Source: an uncultured Bacilli bacterium
GTDB lineage: Bacteria; Bacillota_I; Bacilli_A; RF39; UBA660
Reading direction: 5' to 3'
DNA length: 48,192 bases
NCBI GenBank assembly: GCA_947626275.1
Contig: CANQRL010000011.1
Location: 1-48,192, forward strand
The notes beneath the pieces were generated by a model. The model was not told where the DNA came from, did no database searches, and worked only from the letters and a program-made list of their open reading frames with translations. This document shows positions 40,741 through 48,166 of this stretch, piece by piece (positions within the stretch are counted from its first letter, which is position 1; every line of letters begins with the position of its first letter). The translations under genes were made by a program, and so were the position numbers.

Positions 40741-41919
40741 ATGGCATTCTTATGTTTTGCGTTAGGCAATTCTAATATGGATTTAGTAAAGATTAAAGAA
40801 GGACAAGAGTGGGAGATTGACAAGTATACTACGAAATTTGAAAACTCTATGGAAATTCGAAAAAAACATTCGAAAGAATATGATGCATTTTGCCAACAAT
40901 ATTCTTCTCCTGGATCCGTTCGCTTTTTTAGAGAGAAGGAGGACGAAATTAAGGAGTGGAGAGTCCTTTATCGCAAACATTTAGTAGCTTTTTCTAAAAT
41001 AGTGGAAAATCCTTCCTTTATGGGAGAGTTTGTACGCAGAAAGCCAAACTTTTTTTCAGAATATGATAGAAGGGTTATCTTATACTATCGAAAACAAATG
41101 GGAAGCCATATGCGAAAATATTGTAGAGATAAGAAAAAAACAGATGAGAAATTGTTTGGAATGAAACAAGGGGGACCTAGATATTTTGAATTTGTAAGAG
41201 AGGTCATCTTTCACTATTCGTTATATCTTTCCTCTCATCCAAAAGCTCCAACTATTGAAGAGATTTATCGCCAAGAAGAGATGAAAAAAAGAGCGCTCAA
41301 AAAGCCAAGAGCAACCTATAGACCACCTACCATTGAAACAGCTTATCCAACGGCTCTATATCATCTTGCGCCACAGCTAGACAGTTCGCTAGGGGATATA
41401 GATCCCGATATTTTACTTTATGATCAAATGGATAGAGTAGAGGTAGAACCAGATTCTTTAGACCTTTTTTTGGGATCTCCTAATTTTGAAACTCGTTATG
41501 CGGAAGTTTTAGAGAATCAAAATTTTTTCCTTTTAGGAGATAGAGCTTCTTCTAAAGAAAAAGAAGAGGAATATCGTCATTGGTATCAAATCTGTGAGGA
41601 TTCTTTTACAGGAAAGGTCATTGCTCCTATCATAGGAGTTCATGCCTCTCAGATTAGCCAATTTGAATCCGCTAATCACTGCCTTTTCCTTCTTTGGGAA
41701 AAAAATCGGGAAGTGGAAAAACAAATTGCTATTGCTCTTTATAATCATGCCGATGTTGCTTTAATTATCTATCAAAAGGAACTCGTTTCCTACTATCAAA
41801 AAAAGTTTCCAAAGGCAACTATTATTTTTGGTGAAGAAAAAGAACGCAAAGAAGGGTTTAATGATTTTATGATAGCGCTTTATAATCAAGAGTATGGAAA
41901 GAAGTATCGGTTACATTGA
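40741..41919 (+). CDS. unknown protein upstream of the Xer recombinase
   Basis: 392 residues; no family recognised. Charged and helical in the first half (REKEDEIKEWRVLYRKHLV, MRKYCRDKKKTDEK), a Pro-rich join (KKPRATYRPPTIETAYPTAL) and a second half with alternating hydrophobic strands (KVIAPIIGVHASQI, HADVALIIYQKELV, KATIIFGEEKE) that may be a Rossmann-like or nuclease-like fold. ATG 40741 follows ATGGTGATAAT. It overlaps the recombinase gene by 4 nt. Confidence 0.72.
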   Translation: MAFLCFALGNSNMDLVKIKEGQEWEIDKYTTKFENSMEIRKKHSKEYDAFCQQYSSPGSVRFFREKEDEIKEWRVLYRKHLVAFSKIVENPSFMGEFVRRKPNFFSEYDRRVILYYRKQMGSHMRKYCRDKKKTDEKLFGMKQGGPRYFEFVREVIFHYSLYLSSHPKAPTIEEIYRQEEMKKRALKKPRATYRPPTIETAYPTALYHLAPQLDSSLGDIDPDILLYDQMDRVEVEPDSLDLFLGSPNFETRYAEVLENQNFFLLGDRASSKEKEEEYRHWYQICEDSFTGKVIAPIIGVHASQISQFESANHCLFLLWEKNREVEKQIAIALYNHADVALIIYQKELVSYYQKKFPKATIIFGEEKERKEGFNDFMIALYNQEYGKKYRLH

Positions 41920-42797
41920 AAAAAGAAGTGGAACAATTTTTAAATGTATTAAAATTTGAGAAAAATTACTCTCCATATACCGTCTTAAATTATCAAAAAG
42001 ACTTAGAGGATTTTTGTCACTTTGTAGAAGCAAAAAAATGGACTTTTCAAGATTTAGATTACAATGCCATTCGCGAGTATTTAAATGAATTATACGATAA
42101 GTCTTATGCGAATAAGACGATTTCTCGGCATGTCAGTACGTTAAGAAGTTTCTTCAAGTATTTGAAAAAAGTAGGGAAGATAATGAATAATCCAATGACT
42201 CTTATCTCTAATCCAAAATTGGAAAAGAAACTTCCCAAAGTAGTTTCGTATTCTGATTTAGAGGCTATTTTGCATGCCTTGGATGATGGTAGTGTATTAG
42301 GGGATCGAAATACCCTGATACTGGAAATGTTATATGCAACAGGAGTTCGTGTTAGTGAATTAGTTTCCATCAAAATGTCAGATATTCAATTTCAAAAACA
42401 GGAAATTCGTATTTTAGGAAAAGGAAATAAAGAGCGTATCGTTTTATATGGGACACGCTGTCATGACCTGATTCAAATCTATTTAAAAAGAAGCTATCCT
42501 AGCTTGAATCAAAAAGGATCTGATTATTTCTTCTTAGGAGTAAGGGGAAATAAAATGAATGAGCGGCAAGTCCGTAAAGTAATTGATGAAGCAGTTTTAA
42601 AAGCAGGGACGAAATTACATATCTCTCCCCATGTTCTTCGTCATACGTTTGCGACCCACATGTTAAATGAGGGAGCCGATTTAAGAAGCGTTCAACAACT
42701 GTTGGGACATGAGTCACTTAGTACCACAACTATCTATACCCATGTTTCCAATGAACGTCTTCGCAATGTTTATTTACACACGCATCCGCGTGCTTAG
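41916..42797 (+). CDS. XerC/XerD-type tyrosine recombinase
   Basis: 293 residues, the standard length of Xer proteins. SAM-like N-terminal core-binding domain, then the catalytic set R145 (ATGVRVSELV), K169 (LGKGNKER), H239-xx-R242 (PHVLRHTFATHML), H265 (LLGHESL) and Tyr274 (TTIYTHVS). The end LRNVYLHTHPRA is the usual XerC/XerD ending. It resolves chromosome dimers at dif with its partner. XerC or XerD cannot be decided here. The start is TTG 41916, overlapping the upstream stop; GTG 41928 is an alternative. It lies in a core operon, not in a mobile element. Confidence 0.93.
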   Translation: MKKEVEQFLNVLKFEKNYSPYTVLNYQKDLEDFCHFVEAKKWTFQDLDYNAIREYLNELYDKSYANKTISRHVSTLRSFFKYLKKVGKIMNNPMTLISNPKLEKKLPKVVSYSDLEAILHALDDGSVLGDRNTLILEMLYATGVRVSELVSIKMSDIQFQKQEIRILGKGNKERIVLYGTRCHDLIQIYLKRSYPSLNQKGSDYFFLGVRGNKMNERQVRKVIDEAVLKAGTKLHISPHVLRHTFATHMLNEGADLRSVQQLLGHESLSTTTIYTHVSNERLRNVYLHTHPRA

Positions 42798-42805
42798 GGG
42801 GATTT

Positions 42806-43339
42806 ATGTATCGGGAAGATATTAGAGAGTTAAAAAGTCAAAAACGAGAAGCAAATAGAGAGATTTTATGGGAATTTGTCCGAATCTATCTTCGAATGAG
42901 ATTATTCTTTCCTCACTTTCAAAAAGAAAGAGACAATTTAGTTGCTTTGGTTCAAACCTATTTTCAAGCAGATCAAAACGAAAGTGAAGTGTTAGACTCG
43001 ATTCGAAAGTATTATGGCAAAAGAGAGGATCATGAAGGTATTGATGAACTATTAGATGATTTTGATGGCCGATTTGAAAAAATCTATCAATACTGCCAAG
43101 ACACTTTTGAGGATTATGAGGAAGTCCTTTTTGACTACTGGGATCTCTTTTCTTTGCTAGAGCTTAGGTTACGTTCTTTGATGACGGGAGAGATGTATGA
43201 ACCGGGAAAGGAGTACCGCTATCGCATGATAGAGTCACCCATTCGGTTTCCTATTTTTGATGAACCTTACAAACAAAAAATGTTAGAGCTGATTCCTCAT
43301 TTACCAGAACCCGAGGAACCTGAGGAGGTGGATTTTTAA
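42806..43339 (+). CDS. unknown protein between xer and tdk
   Basis: 177 residues; no family recognised. Helical, strongly charged, with aromatic-rich stretches (FVRIYLRMRLFFPHFQ, YEEVLFDYWDLFSLLELRLRSL) and an acidic end (PEPEEPEEVDF). It starts 8 nt after the recombinase gene with GGGGGATTT ahead, and its stop shares one base with the tdk start. Confidence 0.72.
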   Translation: MYREDIRELKSQKREANREILWEFVRIYLRMRLFFPHFQKERDNLVALVQTYFQADQNESEVLDSIRKYYGKREDHEGIDELLDDFDGRFEKIYQYCQDTFEDYEEVLFDYWDLFSLLELRLRSLMTGEMYEPGKEYRYRMIESPIRFPIFDEPYKQKMLELIPHLPEPEEPEEVDF

Positions 43340-43920
43340 TGGCCAAACTTTATTTTCGATATGGAGCGATGAACTGTGGAAAGACAACTTCTCTTTTACA
43401 GGTCGCTCACAATTATGAAGAAAAAGGATTGAAAGTCGTAATTGTGAAACCTTCGATTGATACCAAAGGGGGAAAGTGCATTGTTTCTAGATTAGGAATC
43501 AAGCGAAAAGTAGATGTATGGTTAAAGCCGAAAGATAATGTCCGCTCCTCCATTGATACGACGGATGTTGCTTGTGTTCTTGTCGATGAGGCACAGTTTT
43601 TGACTCCCAATCAGGTTCAGGATTTATGGGTACTTGCGAAAATCTACAATGTTCCCGTTATTTGTTATGGTCTTCGAACGACTTTTCAAACGAAATTCTT
43701 TCAGGGAAGTGCTCCTCTTATGGAACTAGCGGATGAATTAGAGGAACTCGTGACGATTTGTAAATGTGGGGAAAAAGCAAAGTTCCAAGCTCGTAAAGTT
43801 AATGGCGTTTATGTAACGGAAGGTAGCGAAGTTGCGATTGATGGAGAAAATTCCGTTACTTATGAATCTCTTTGTGGAAAGTGCTTCATTGAAGAGGTTT
43901 TAGGAATCCATGAATTATAG
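43339..43920 (+). CDS. tdk: thymidine kinase
   Basis: 193 residues, type II thymidine kinase. P-loop GAMNCGKT at 9-16 (family GPMFSGKS); CVLVDEAQFL carries the DEAQF motif; four zinc Cys in ICKCGEK and SLCGKCF. It phosphorylates thymidine and is feedback-inhibited by dTTP in the family. With pdp at 4.7 kb it makes pyrimidine salvage likely. GAGGTGG precedes the ATG. Confidence 0.94.
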   Translation: MAKLYFRYGAMNCGKTTSLLQVAHNYEEKGLKVVIVKPSIDTKGGKCIVSRLGIKRKVDVWLKPKDNVRSSIDTTDVACVLVDEAQFLTPNQVQDLWVLAKIYNVPVICYGLRTTFQTKFFQGSAPLMELADELEELVTICKCGEKAKFQARKVNGVYVTEGSEVAIDGENSVTYESLCGKCFIEEVLGIHEL

Positions 43921-43948
43921 TATCAAACGAGAATGTCAAGTAAAGAGA

Positions 43949-43977
43949 AAAATGTACGGCTTTTGTGCATTTTTTTC
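43949..43977 (+). terminator. intrinsic terminator of the tdk operon
   Basis: AAAATGTAC, 7-nt loop, GTGCATTTT (one G-T pair), T-tract. Next comes the ppdK -35 box. Confidence 0.8.
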
Positions 43978-44006
43978 TTGCCTGGACTAGGTAGGAATGT
44001 TATAAT
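43978..44006 (+). promoter_or_regulatory. promoter of ppdK
   Basis: TTGCCT (43978-43983), 17 nt, TATAAT (44001-44006) with TG for an extended -10 (TGTTATAAT). Confidence 0.82.
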
Positions 44007-44030
44007 AGTACGTGTTAGGAGGAAAGAAAG

Positions 44031-46664
44031 ATGACAAAATACGTTTATGCCTTTAAAGAAGGTAACAAAGATATGCGTAATCTATTAGGTGGTAAAGGCG
44101 CAAACCTAGCAGAAATGACTAGTATCGGTTTACCAGTACCTCGTGGATTTACGGTAACAACAGAGGCTTGTACAAAGTATTATGAAGATCACGAAACAAT
44201 CTCTGAAGATATCGAAAAAGAAATTTTAGAGCATTTAGAGGAATTACAAAACATAACAGGTAAGAGATTTGGAGACTATCATAATCCACTTTTAGTATCT
44301 GTCAGAAGTGGTGCTCGTGCTTCTATGCCTGGTATGATGGATACGGTATTAAATTTAGGATTAAATGATGAGGTTGCGAAAGGATTTGCGGAAGCTACGA
44401 ATAATCCTCGTTTCGTATACGATAGCTATCGTCGTTTTATTCAAATGTTTGCGGATGTCGTTATGGGATTCCCAAAAAGTTCTTTTGAAAGAAAATTTGA
44501 TGATATTAAAGAATCAAAGGGAGTAAAATACGATACCGAACTTTCTGCAGAAGATTTAATGGAAGTTGTCGATATTTATAAGGAAGAATATCGCAAGCAT
44601 GCAGGAGTTGATTTCCCACAAGATCCAAAAGATCAAATGATGGAAGCTATTAAAGCTGTATTTAGAAGTTGGAATAATGACCGTGCGATTACTTATCGTC
44701 GGCTAAATGATATTCCATCTAGTTGGGGAACTGCTGTTAACGTTCAAGAGATGGTTTATGGTAACCGTGGAGATGACTGTGGAACAGGTGTTGCGTTTAC
44801 AAGAAACCCAGCTACTGGTGAAAAAGCTCTCTTTGGTGAGTATTTGATGAATGCCCAAGGAGAAGACGTTGTTGCAGGTATTCGTACGCCACAACCAATC
44901 GATACCTTGAAAGAAACAATGCCAGAATGCTACAACGACTTTGTAAAGATTTGTGATATTTTGGAAAATCACTATAAAGATATGCAAGATATGGAGTTTA
45001 CAATTGAAAATGGCAAACTTTTCATGCTACAAACTCGTAATGGAAAAAGAACAGCAGCAGCTGCTTTAAAGATTGCTGTTGACTTAGTAAATGAAGGAAT
45101 GATTACGAAGGAAGAGGCTCTTCTTAAAGTAGAACCAAAACAATTAGATCAATTACTTCATCCAAATTTTGATGCAGAAGCTTTAAAGAATGCGACTCCA
45201 GTTGCTCATGGACTTGCCGCTTCTCCAGGTGCTGCTACCGGTAAAATTTATTTTACAGCAGAAGATGTTATGGCTGCTCATGAAGCAGGAGAGAAAGACT
45301 TATTATTAGTTCGTCTTGAGACTTCTCCAGAAGATATCGAGGGAATGAATGTTGCTCATGGTATCTTAACGATTCGTGGAGGTATGACTTCTCATGCTGC
45401 CGTTGTTGCTCGTGGTATGGGTACTTGCTGTGTTTCTGGATGCGGTATGCTTACGATTGATGAAGAGGCTAAGACGGTTACTACTCCAGATGGAAAAGTA
45501 TTCCATGAAGGAGATTGGATGAGCTTAGATGGTTCAACTGGTAATGTTTATGGTGAAAAGATTGCGACTGTTGAACCAGAAATCGTAGGAGATTTTGAAA
45601 CATTCATGGGATGGGCAGATTCTGTTCGTAGATTAAAAGTTAGAACGAATGCGGATACCCCAAGAGATGCTAAACAAGCACGTAAATTTGGTGCCGAAGG
45701 AATTGGTCTTTGCCGTACAGAGCATATGTTCTTTGAAGAAGATAGAATCTTTAACTTCCGTCGTATGATTGCGGCTGAAACCGTAGAACAAAGAGAAGAA
45801 GCTTTAGAGAAAATTTTACCATATCAAAGAAATGACTTTGAAGGATTATTTGAGGCGATGGAAGGAGATCCAGTAGTTATTCGTTACTTAGATCCACCTC
45901 TACATGAATTCTTACCTCATACTGATGAAGAAATTCGTCCACTTGCCGAAAGTCTTGGTATGAGTTTTGAAGCTTTAAAGAATCGTGTTGAATCTCTAAA
46001 AGAATTCAACCCAATGATGGGTCATAGAGGATGCCGTTTAGCAATTACTTATCCAGAAATTGCTAGAATGCAAACAAGAGCGGTTATTGAAGCTGCTATT
46101 AATGTAAATAAAAGAGGTATGAATGTTGTACCTGAAATCATGATTCCACTTGTAGGAGACGTTAATGAACTTAAGTTTGTTAAGAAGGTAGTAGTAGAAA
46201 CGGCTGATGCTGTTATTAAAGAAGCAGGAGTAGAACTTCCATATCATGTTGGTACGATGATTGAAATTCCAAGAGCTGCTTTAACAGCGGATGAAATTGC
46301 GAAAGAAGCAGAGTTCTTCTCATTCGGAACAAATGACTTAACGCAAATGACTTATGGATTCTCTCGTGATGATGCTGCTAAATTCTTAAGTTACTATTAT
46401 CAAAACAATATTTTTGAAAATGATCCATTTGCTAAAATTGATCAAGTTGGTGTTGGTCAATTAATTAAAATGGCTGCTGAAAAGGGTAGAAGTGTAAGAC
46501 CTGATATCCATTTAGGAATCTGTGGAGAACATGGAGGAGAACCAAGCAGTGTTGAATTCTGCCATAGAGTAGGACTTGACTATGTATCTTGTTCCCCATA
46601 TCGTGTACCACTAGCAAGACTTGCTGCTGCTCAGGCTGCCGTTAAAGAGAAAATGGGAGAATAA
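44031..46664 (+). CDS. ppdK: pyruvate, phosphate dikinase
   Basis: 877 residues. ATP-grasp N-terminal domain (LGGKGANLAEMTSIGLPVPRG, VSVRSGARASMPGMMDTVLN), phosphohistidine domain with His455 (GGMTSHAAVVARGMG) and TIM-barrel domain with Cys831 (GICGEHGGEPSS). Both residue numbers equal those of the Clostridium symbiosum enzyme. It interconverts pyruvate + ATP + Pi and PEP + AMP + PPi, common in anaerobes that use PPi-linked glycolysis. TAGGAGG precedes ATG 44031. Codon use is biased toward GCT, GGT and CGT compared with neighbours, which suggests high expression. A partial copy of its 3' end lies 1.4 kb downstream. Confidence 0.97.
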   Translation: MTKYVYAFKEGNKDMRNLLGGKGANLAEMTSIGLPVPRGFTVTTEACTKYYEDHETISEDIEKEILEHLEELQNITGKRFGDYHNPLLVSVRSGARASMPGMMDTVLNLGLNDEVAKGFAEATNNPRFVYDSYRRFIQMFADVVMGFPKSSFERKFDDIKESKGVKYDTELSAEDLMEVVDIYKEEYRKHAGVDFPQDPKDQMMEAIKAVFRSWNNDRAITYRRLNDIPSSWGTAVNVQEMVYGNRGDDCGTGVAFTRNPATGEKALFGEYLMNAQGEDVVAGIRTPQPIDTLKETMPECYNDFVKICDILENHYKDMQDMEFTIENGKLFMLQTRNGKRTAAAALKIAVDLVNEGMITKEEALLKVEPKQLDQLLHPNFDAEALKNATPVAHGLAASPGAATGKIYFTAEDVMAAHEAGEKDLLLVRLETSPEDIEGMNVAHGILTIRGGMTSHAAVVARGMGTCCVSGCGMLTIDEEAKTVTTPDGKVFHEGDWMSLDGSTGNVYGEKIATVEPEIVGDFETFMGWADSVRRLKVRTNADTPRDAKQARKFGAEGIGLCRTEHMFFEEDRIFNFRRMIAAETVEQREEALEKILPYQRNDFEGLFEAMEGDPVVIRYLDPPLHEFLPHTDEEIRPLAESLGMSFEALKNRVESLKEFNPMMGHRGCRLAITYPEIARMQTRAVIEAAINVNKRGMNVVPEIMIPLVGDVNELKFVKKVVVETADAVIKEAGVELPYHVGTMIEIPRAALTADEIAKEAEFFSFGTNDLTQMTYGFSRDDAAKFLSYYYQNNIFENDPFAKIDQVGVGQLIKMAAEKGRSVRPDIHLGICGEHGGEPSSVEFCHRVGLDYVSCSPYRVPLARLAAAQAAVKEKMGE

Positions 46665-46681
46665 TAAAAATGAAGACTAAG
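46642..46681 (+). repeat. direct repeat, copy A (ppdK 3' end)
   Basis: Covers the last codons of ppdK, its stop and the left arm of its terminator. It matches 48072-48110 at 36 of 40 aligned positions (three substitutions, one gap). The two copies bracket the AT-rich segment. Confidence 0.8.
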
Positions 46682-46699
46682 GAAACTTAGTCTTTTTTT
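46674..46699 (+). terminator. intrinsic terminator of ppdK
   Basis: AGACTAAG, GAAA loop, CTTAGTCT, then T-tract. Shares its 16-nt core with the secG terminator. Confidence 0.9.
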
Positions 46700-46700
46700 G

Positions 46701-46709
46701 TGATATAAT
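46701..46709 (+). promoter_or_regulatory. extended -10 promoter of the accessory genes
   Basis: TGATATAAT, 17 nt before the ATG at 46727. No -35 is seen, as the position falls in the ppdK terminator. Confidence 0.6.
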
Positions 46710-46726
46710 TAAACAAGGTGATGAAA

Positions 46727-47113
46727 ATGAATTTAAGAAAAGTAAATAATATTGATATAGAATTTGTTATAAATAATAAACTTGTAAAATTTTCAAAGAG
46801 TAAAAAAAGCAATGAATATATTATAGTTGCGGGAAAAAATAAATATAGATTTTCATCATTTAAAAAAGCAATAAATGCTAATGTTGTAAAGTCAAACTAT
46901 AATCAGTGGTTAAATCTTAAGGATTTAAATAAAATTGATAATTATACGAATATGATATATAACTATAAAAATAAAATTGATAAAATTGAATTAAAAGGAT
47001 TAATAGAAGGAAAAAACATTTTTATAAATAAAGAACTAGATATTGTAGAAAATAAAACATTAATAACTGATTATGATGACGAAAATGACGATGTAGAAGA
47101 AGTTGTTTGGTAA
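46727..47113 (+). CDS. unknown AT-rich accessory protein
   Basis: 128 residues; not recognised. Very rich in Asn, Lys and Ile (KVNNIDIEFVINNKLVKF), ending in an acidic tail (DYDDENDDVEEVVW). Base composition and codon choice (AAA, AAT, ATA) clearly differ from the core genes to the left, which suggests foreign origin. AAGGTGAT stands ahead of ATG 46727; ATG 46721 is an alternative. Confidence 0.65.
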   Translation: MNLRKVNNIDIEFVINNKLVKFSKSKKSNEYIIVAGKNKYRFSSFKKAINANVVKSNYNQWLNLKDLNKIDNYTNMIYNYKNKIDKIELKGLIEGKNIFINKELDIVENKTLITDYDDENDDVEEVVW

Positions 47114-47127
47114 CAGAAGGTGAAAAC

Positions 47128-47340
47128 ATGACTGATAAAGAAAAGGAAAATCCAACAGAAAAAATATTGTATTCAAAAGAATATAAAATTAAAGGAAACA
47201 TAATAGGAATTTTAGTTGATTGTCAATATAAAGAAAATAAAAATATAAGAGTTATATTTTTAAAGTATGCTTTAGAATTTGAACTAAAAATTGGTGATTG
47301 TGATATAATTGCTTGTAGACTGGTGATGAATTGTGGCTAA
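47128..47340 (+). CDS. unknown small accessory protein
   Basis: 70 residues; not recognised. Lys/Glu-rich start (TDKEKENPTEKIL), then alternating hydrophobic strands (KIKGNIIGILVDCQYK, NIRVIFLKYALEFELKIG). GAAGGTGAA precedes ATG 47128. Same AT-rich composition as its neighbours. It overlaps the next gene by 8 nt. Confidence 0.55.
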   Translation: MTDKEKENPTEKILYSKEYKIKGNIIGILVDCQYKENKNIRVIFLKYALEFELKIGDCDIIACRLVMNCG

Positions 47341-47938
47341 TTATGTTTCAAATAAAGTAATATGTACTAAAACCTTTTTTAATAAATATTTTTTAGATCC
47401 TTATTCTCTTGGTAAAGAAGATTATGATTACTGTAAAAAAGAAAAATATATTTCTTTTAATAAGTTATTTGGAGTAAAAGATGTTAGTGAATATTATGAA
47501 AAATATGGTGAATATGTAGATTATGGTTATTAGTATTGTACTAAAGAAATAGATAACGAACATATTGAATTAATGTTTCAAACAAGATGGCGATATCCGA
47601 TATGTGCAATCATCAAAGCAATTGAATTAGATCATAGTATTATATGGTATGTTGTAGAAACAAATCTTGTTTACATGTCAAAATTTGAATGGGAAGATAA
47701 TAAAGTAATAGAAAAAACTTTAAATATAGAAGATGATGATTTTGATGCTTGGTATGATAAAAATATCTATAATGAAAGCTCTTTCAATATTCACAAAGCT
47801 GATGATTCAGTTTGGTACTATGATTATGAAAGTAGAAAAGATTGGATGACTTGGGAATGCGATGATTTAATCAAGCGATATAAGAATTGTTACCCAGCAA
47901 GTGATTATCGCAAGTGGTTTGATAAAAAAAAGAGATAA
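47333..47938 (+). pseudogene. Api92/YubB-like ferredoxin-fold protein gene interrupted by an in-frame TAG
   Basis: GTG 47333 opens a frame MANYVSNKVICTKTFFNKYF that meets TAG at 47531-47533. The same frame continues without another stop to 47938, and the continuation contains MFQTRWRYPICAIIKAIEL and NLVYMSKFEWEDNKV. The whole (about 201 codons) resembles the Api92/YubB-like family of phages and plasmids: an N-terminal MxNxVxNK start, then F.T.W..P and an aromatic-rich end. I therefore read one gene split by a nonsense codon. A second product could start at ATG 47573. Readthrough or a sequencing error are alternatives. The family match is by eye and tentative. Confidence 0.6.
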
Positions 47939-47960
47939 ACAGTCTTAGACTCAAAGCATT

Positions 47961-47992
47961 AAAAAAGTTATTACGGTTGAGAGTAATAACTT
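47961..47992 (-). terminator. hairpin that reads as a minus-strand terminator
   Basis: AAGTTATTAC (47965-47974) pairs with GTAATAACTT (47983-47992), 8-nt loop. A run of six A precedes it, giving T on the minus strand. No minus-strand gene is seen to its right, so its use is unclear. Confidence 0.4.
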
Positions 47993-48071
47993 CATAAATT
48001 AAACATTGGAAAACTTAAAATATTGATAAAATTTTGATAACCACCTTGCCATAACGATAGTACAAGTTGTA

Positions 48072-48110
48072 TTAAAGAGCAAATGGAAGAATAATAAAAT
48101 GAAGATTAAG
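48072..48110 (+). repeat. direct repeat, copy B (degenerate ppdK 3' end)
   Basis: Matches 46642-46681. Its frame reads I-K-E-Q-M-E-E-stop against V-K-E-K-M-G-E-stop at the ppdK end. Similarity stops abruptly to the left of position 48071. The terminator's right arm is missing. Confidence 0.75.
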
Positions 48111-48166
48111 AGAAATGAAATGCACCCTTTGGAGTAGACATTAATAAAAAAGACTTTAAAAAAATA

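Noticed and set aside
41916..42797. The Xer gene as the integrase of the ppdK island
   Set aside because: It lies 3.9 kb from the island, in a core operon with tdk, has the standard Xer length and ending, and its composition matches the core genes.
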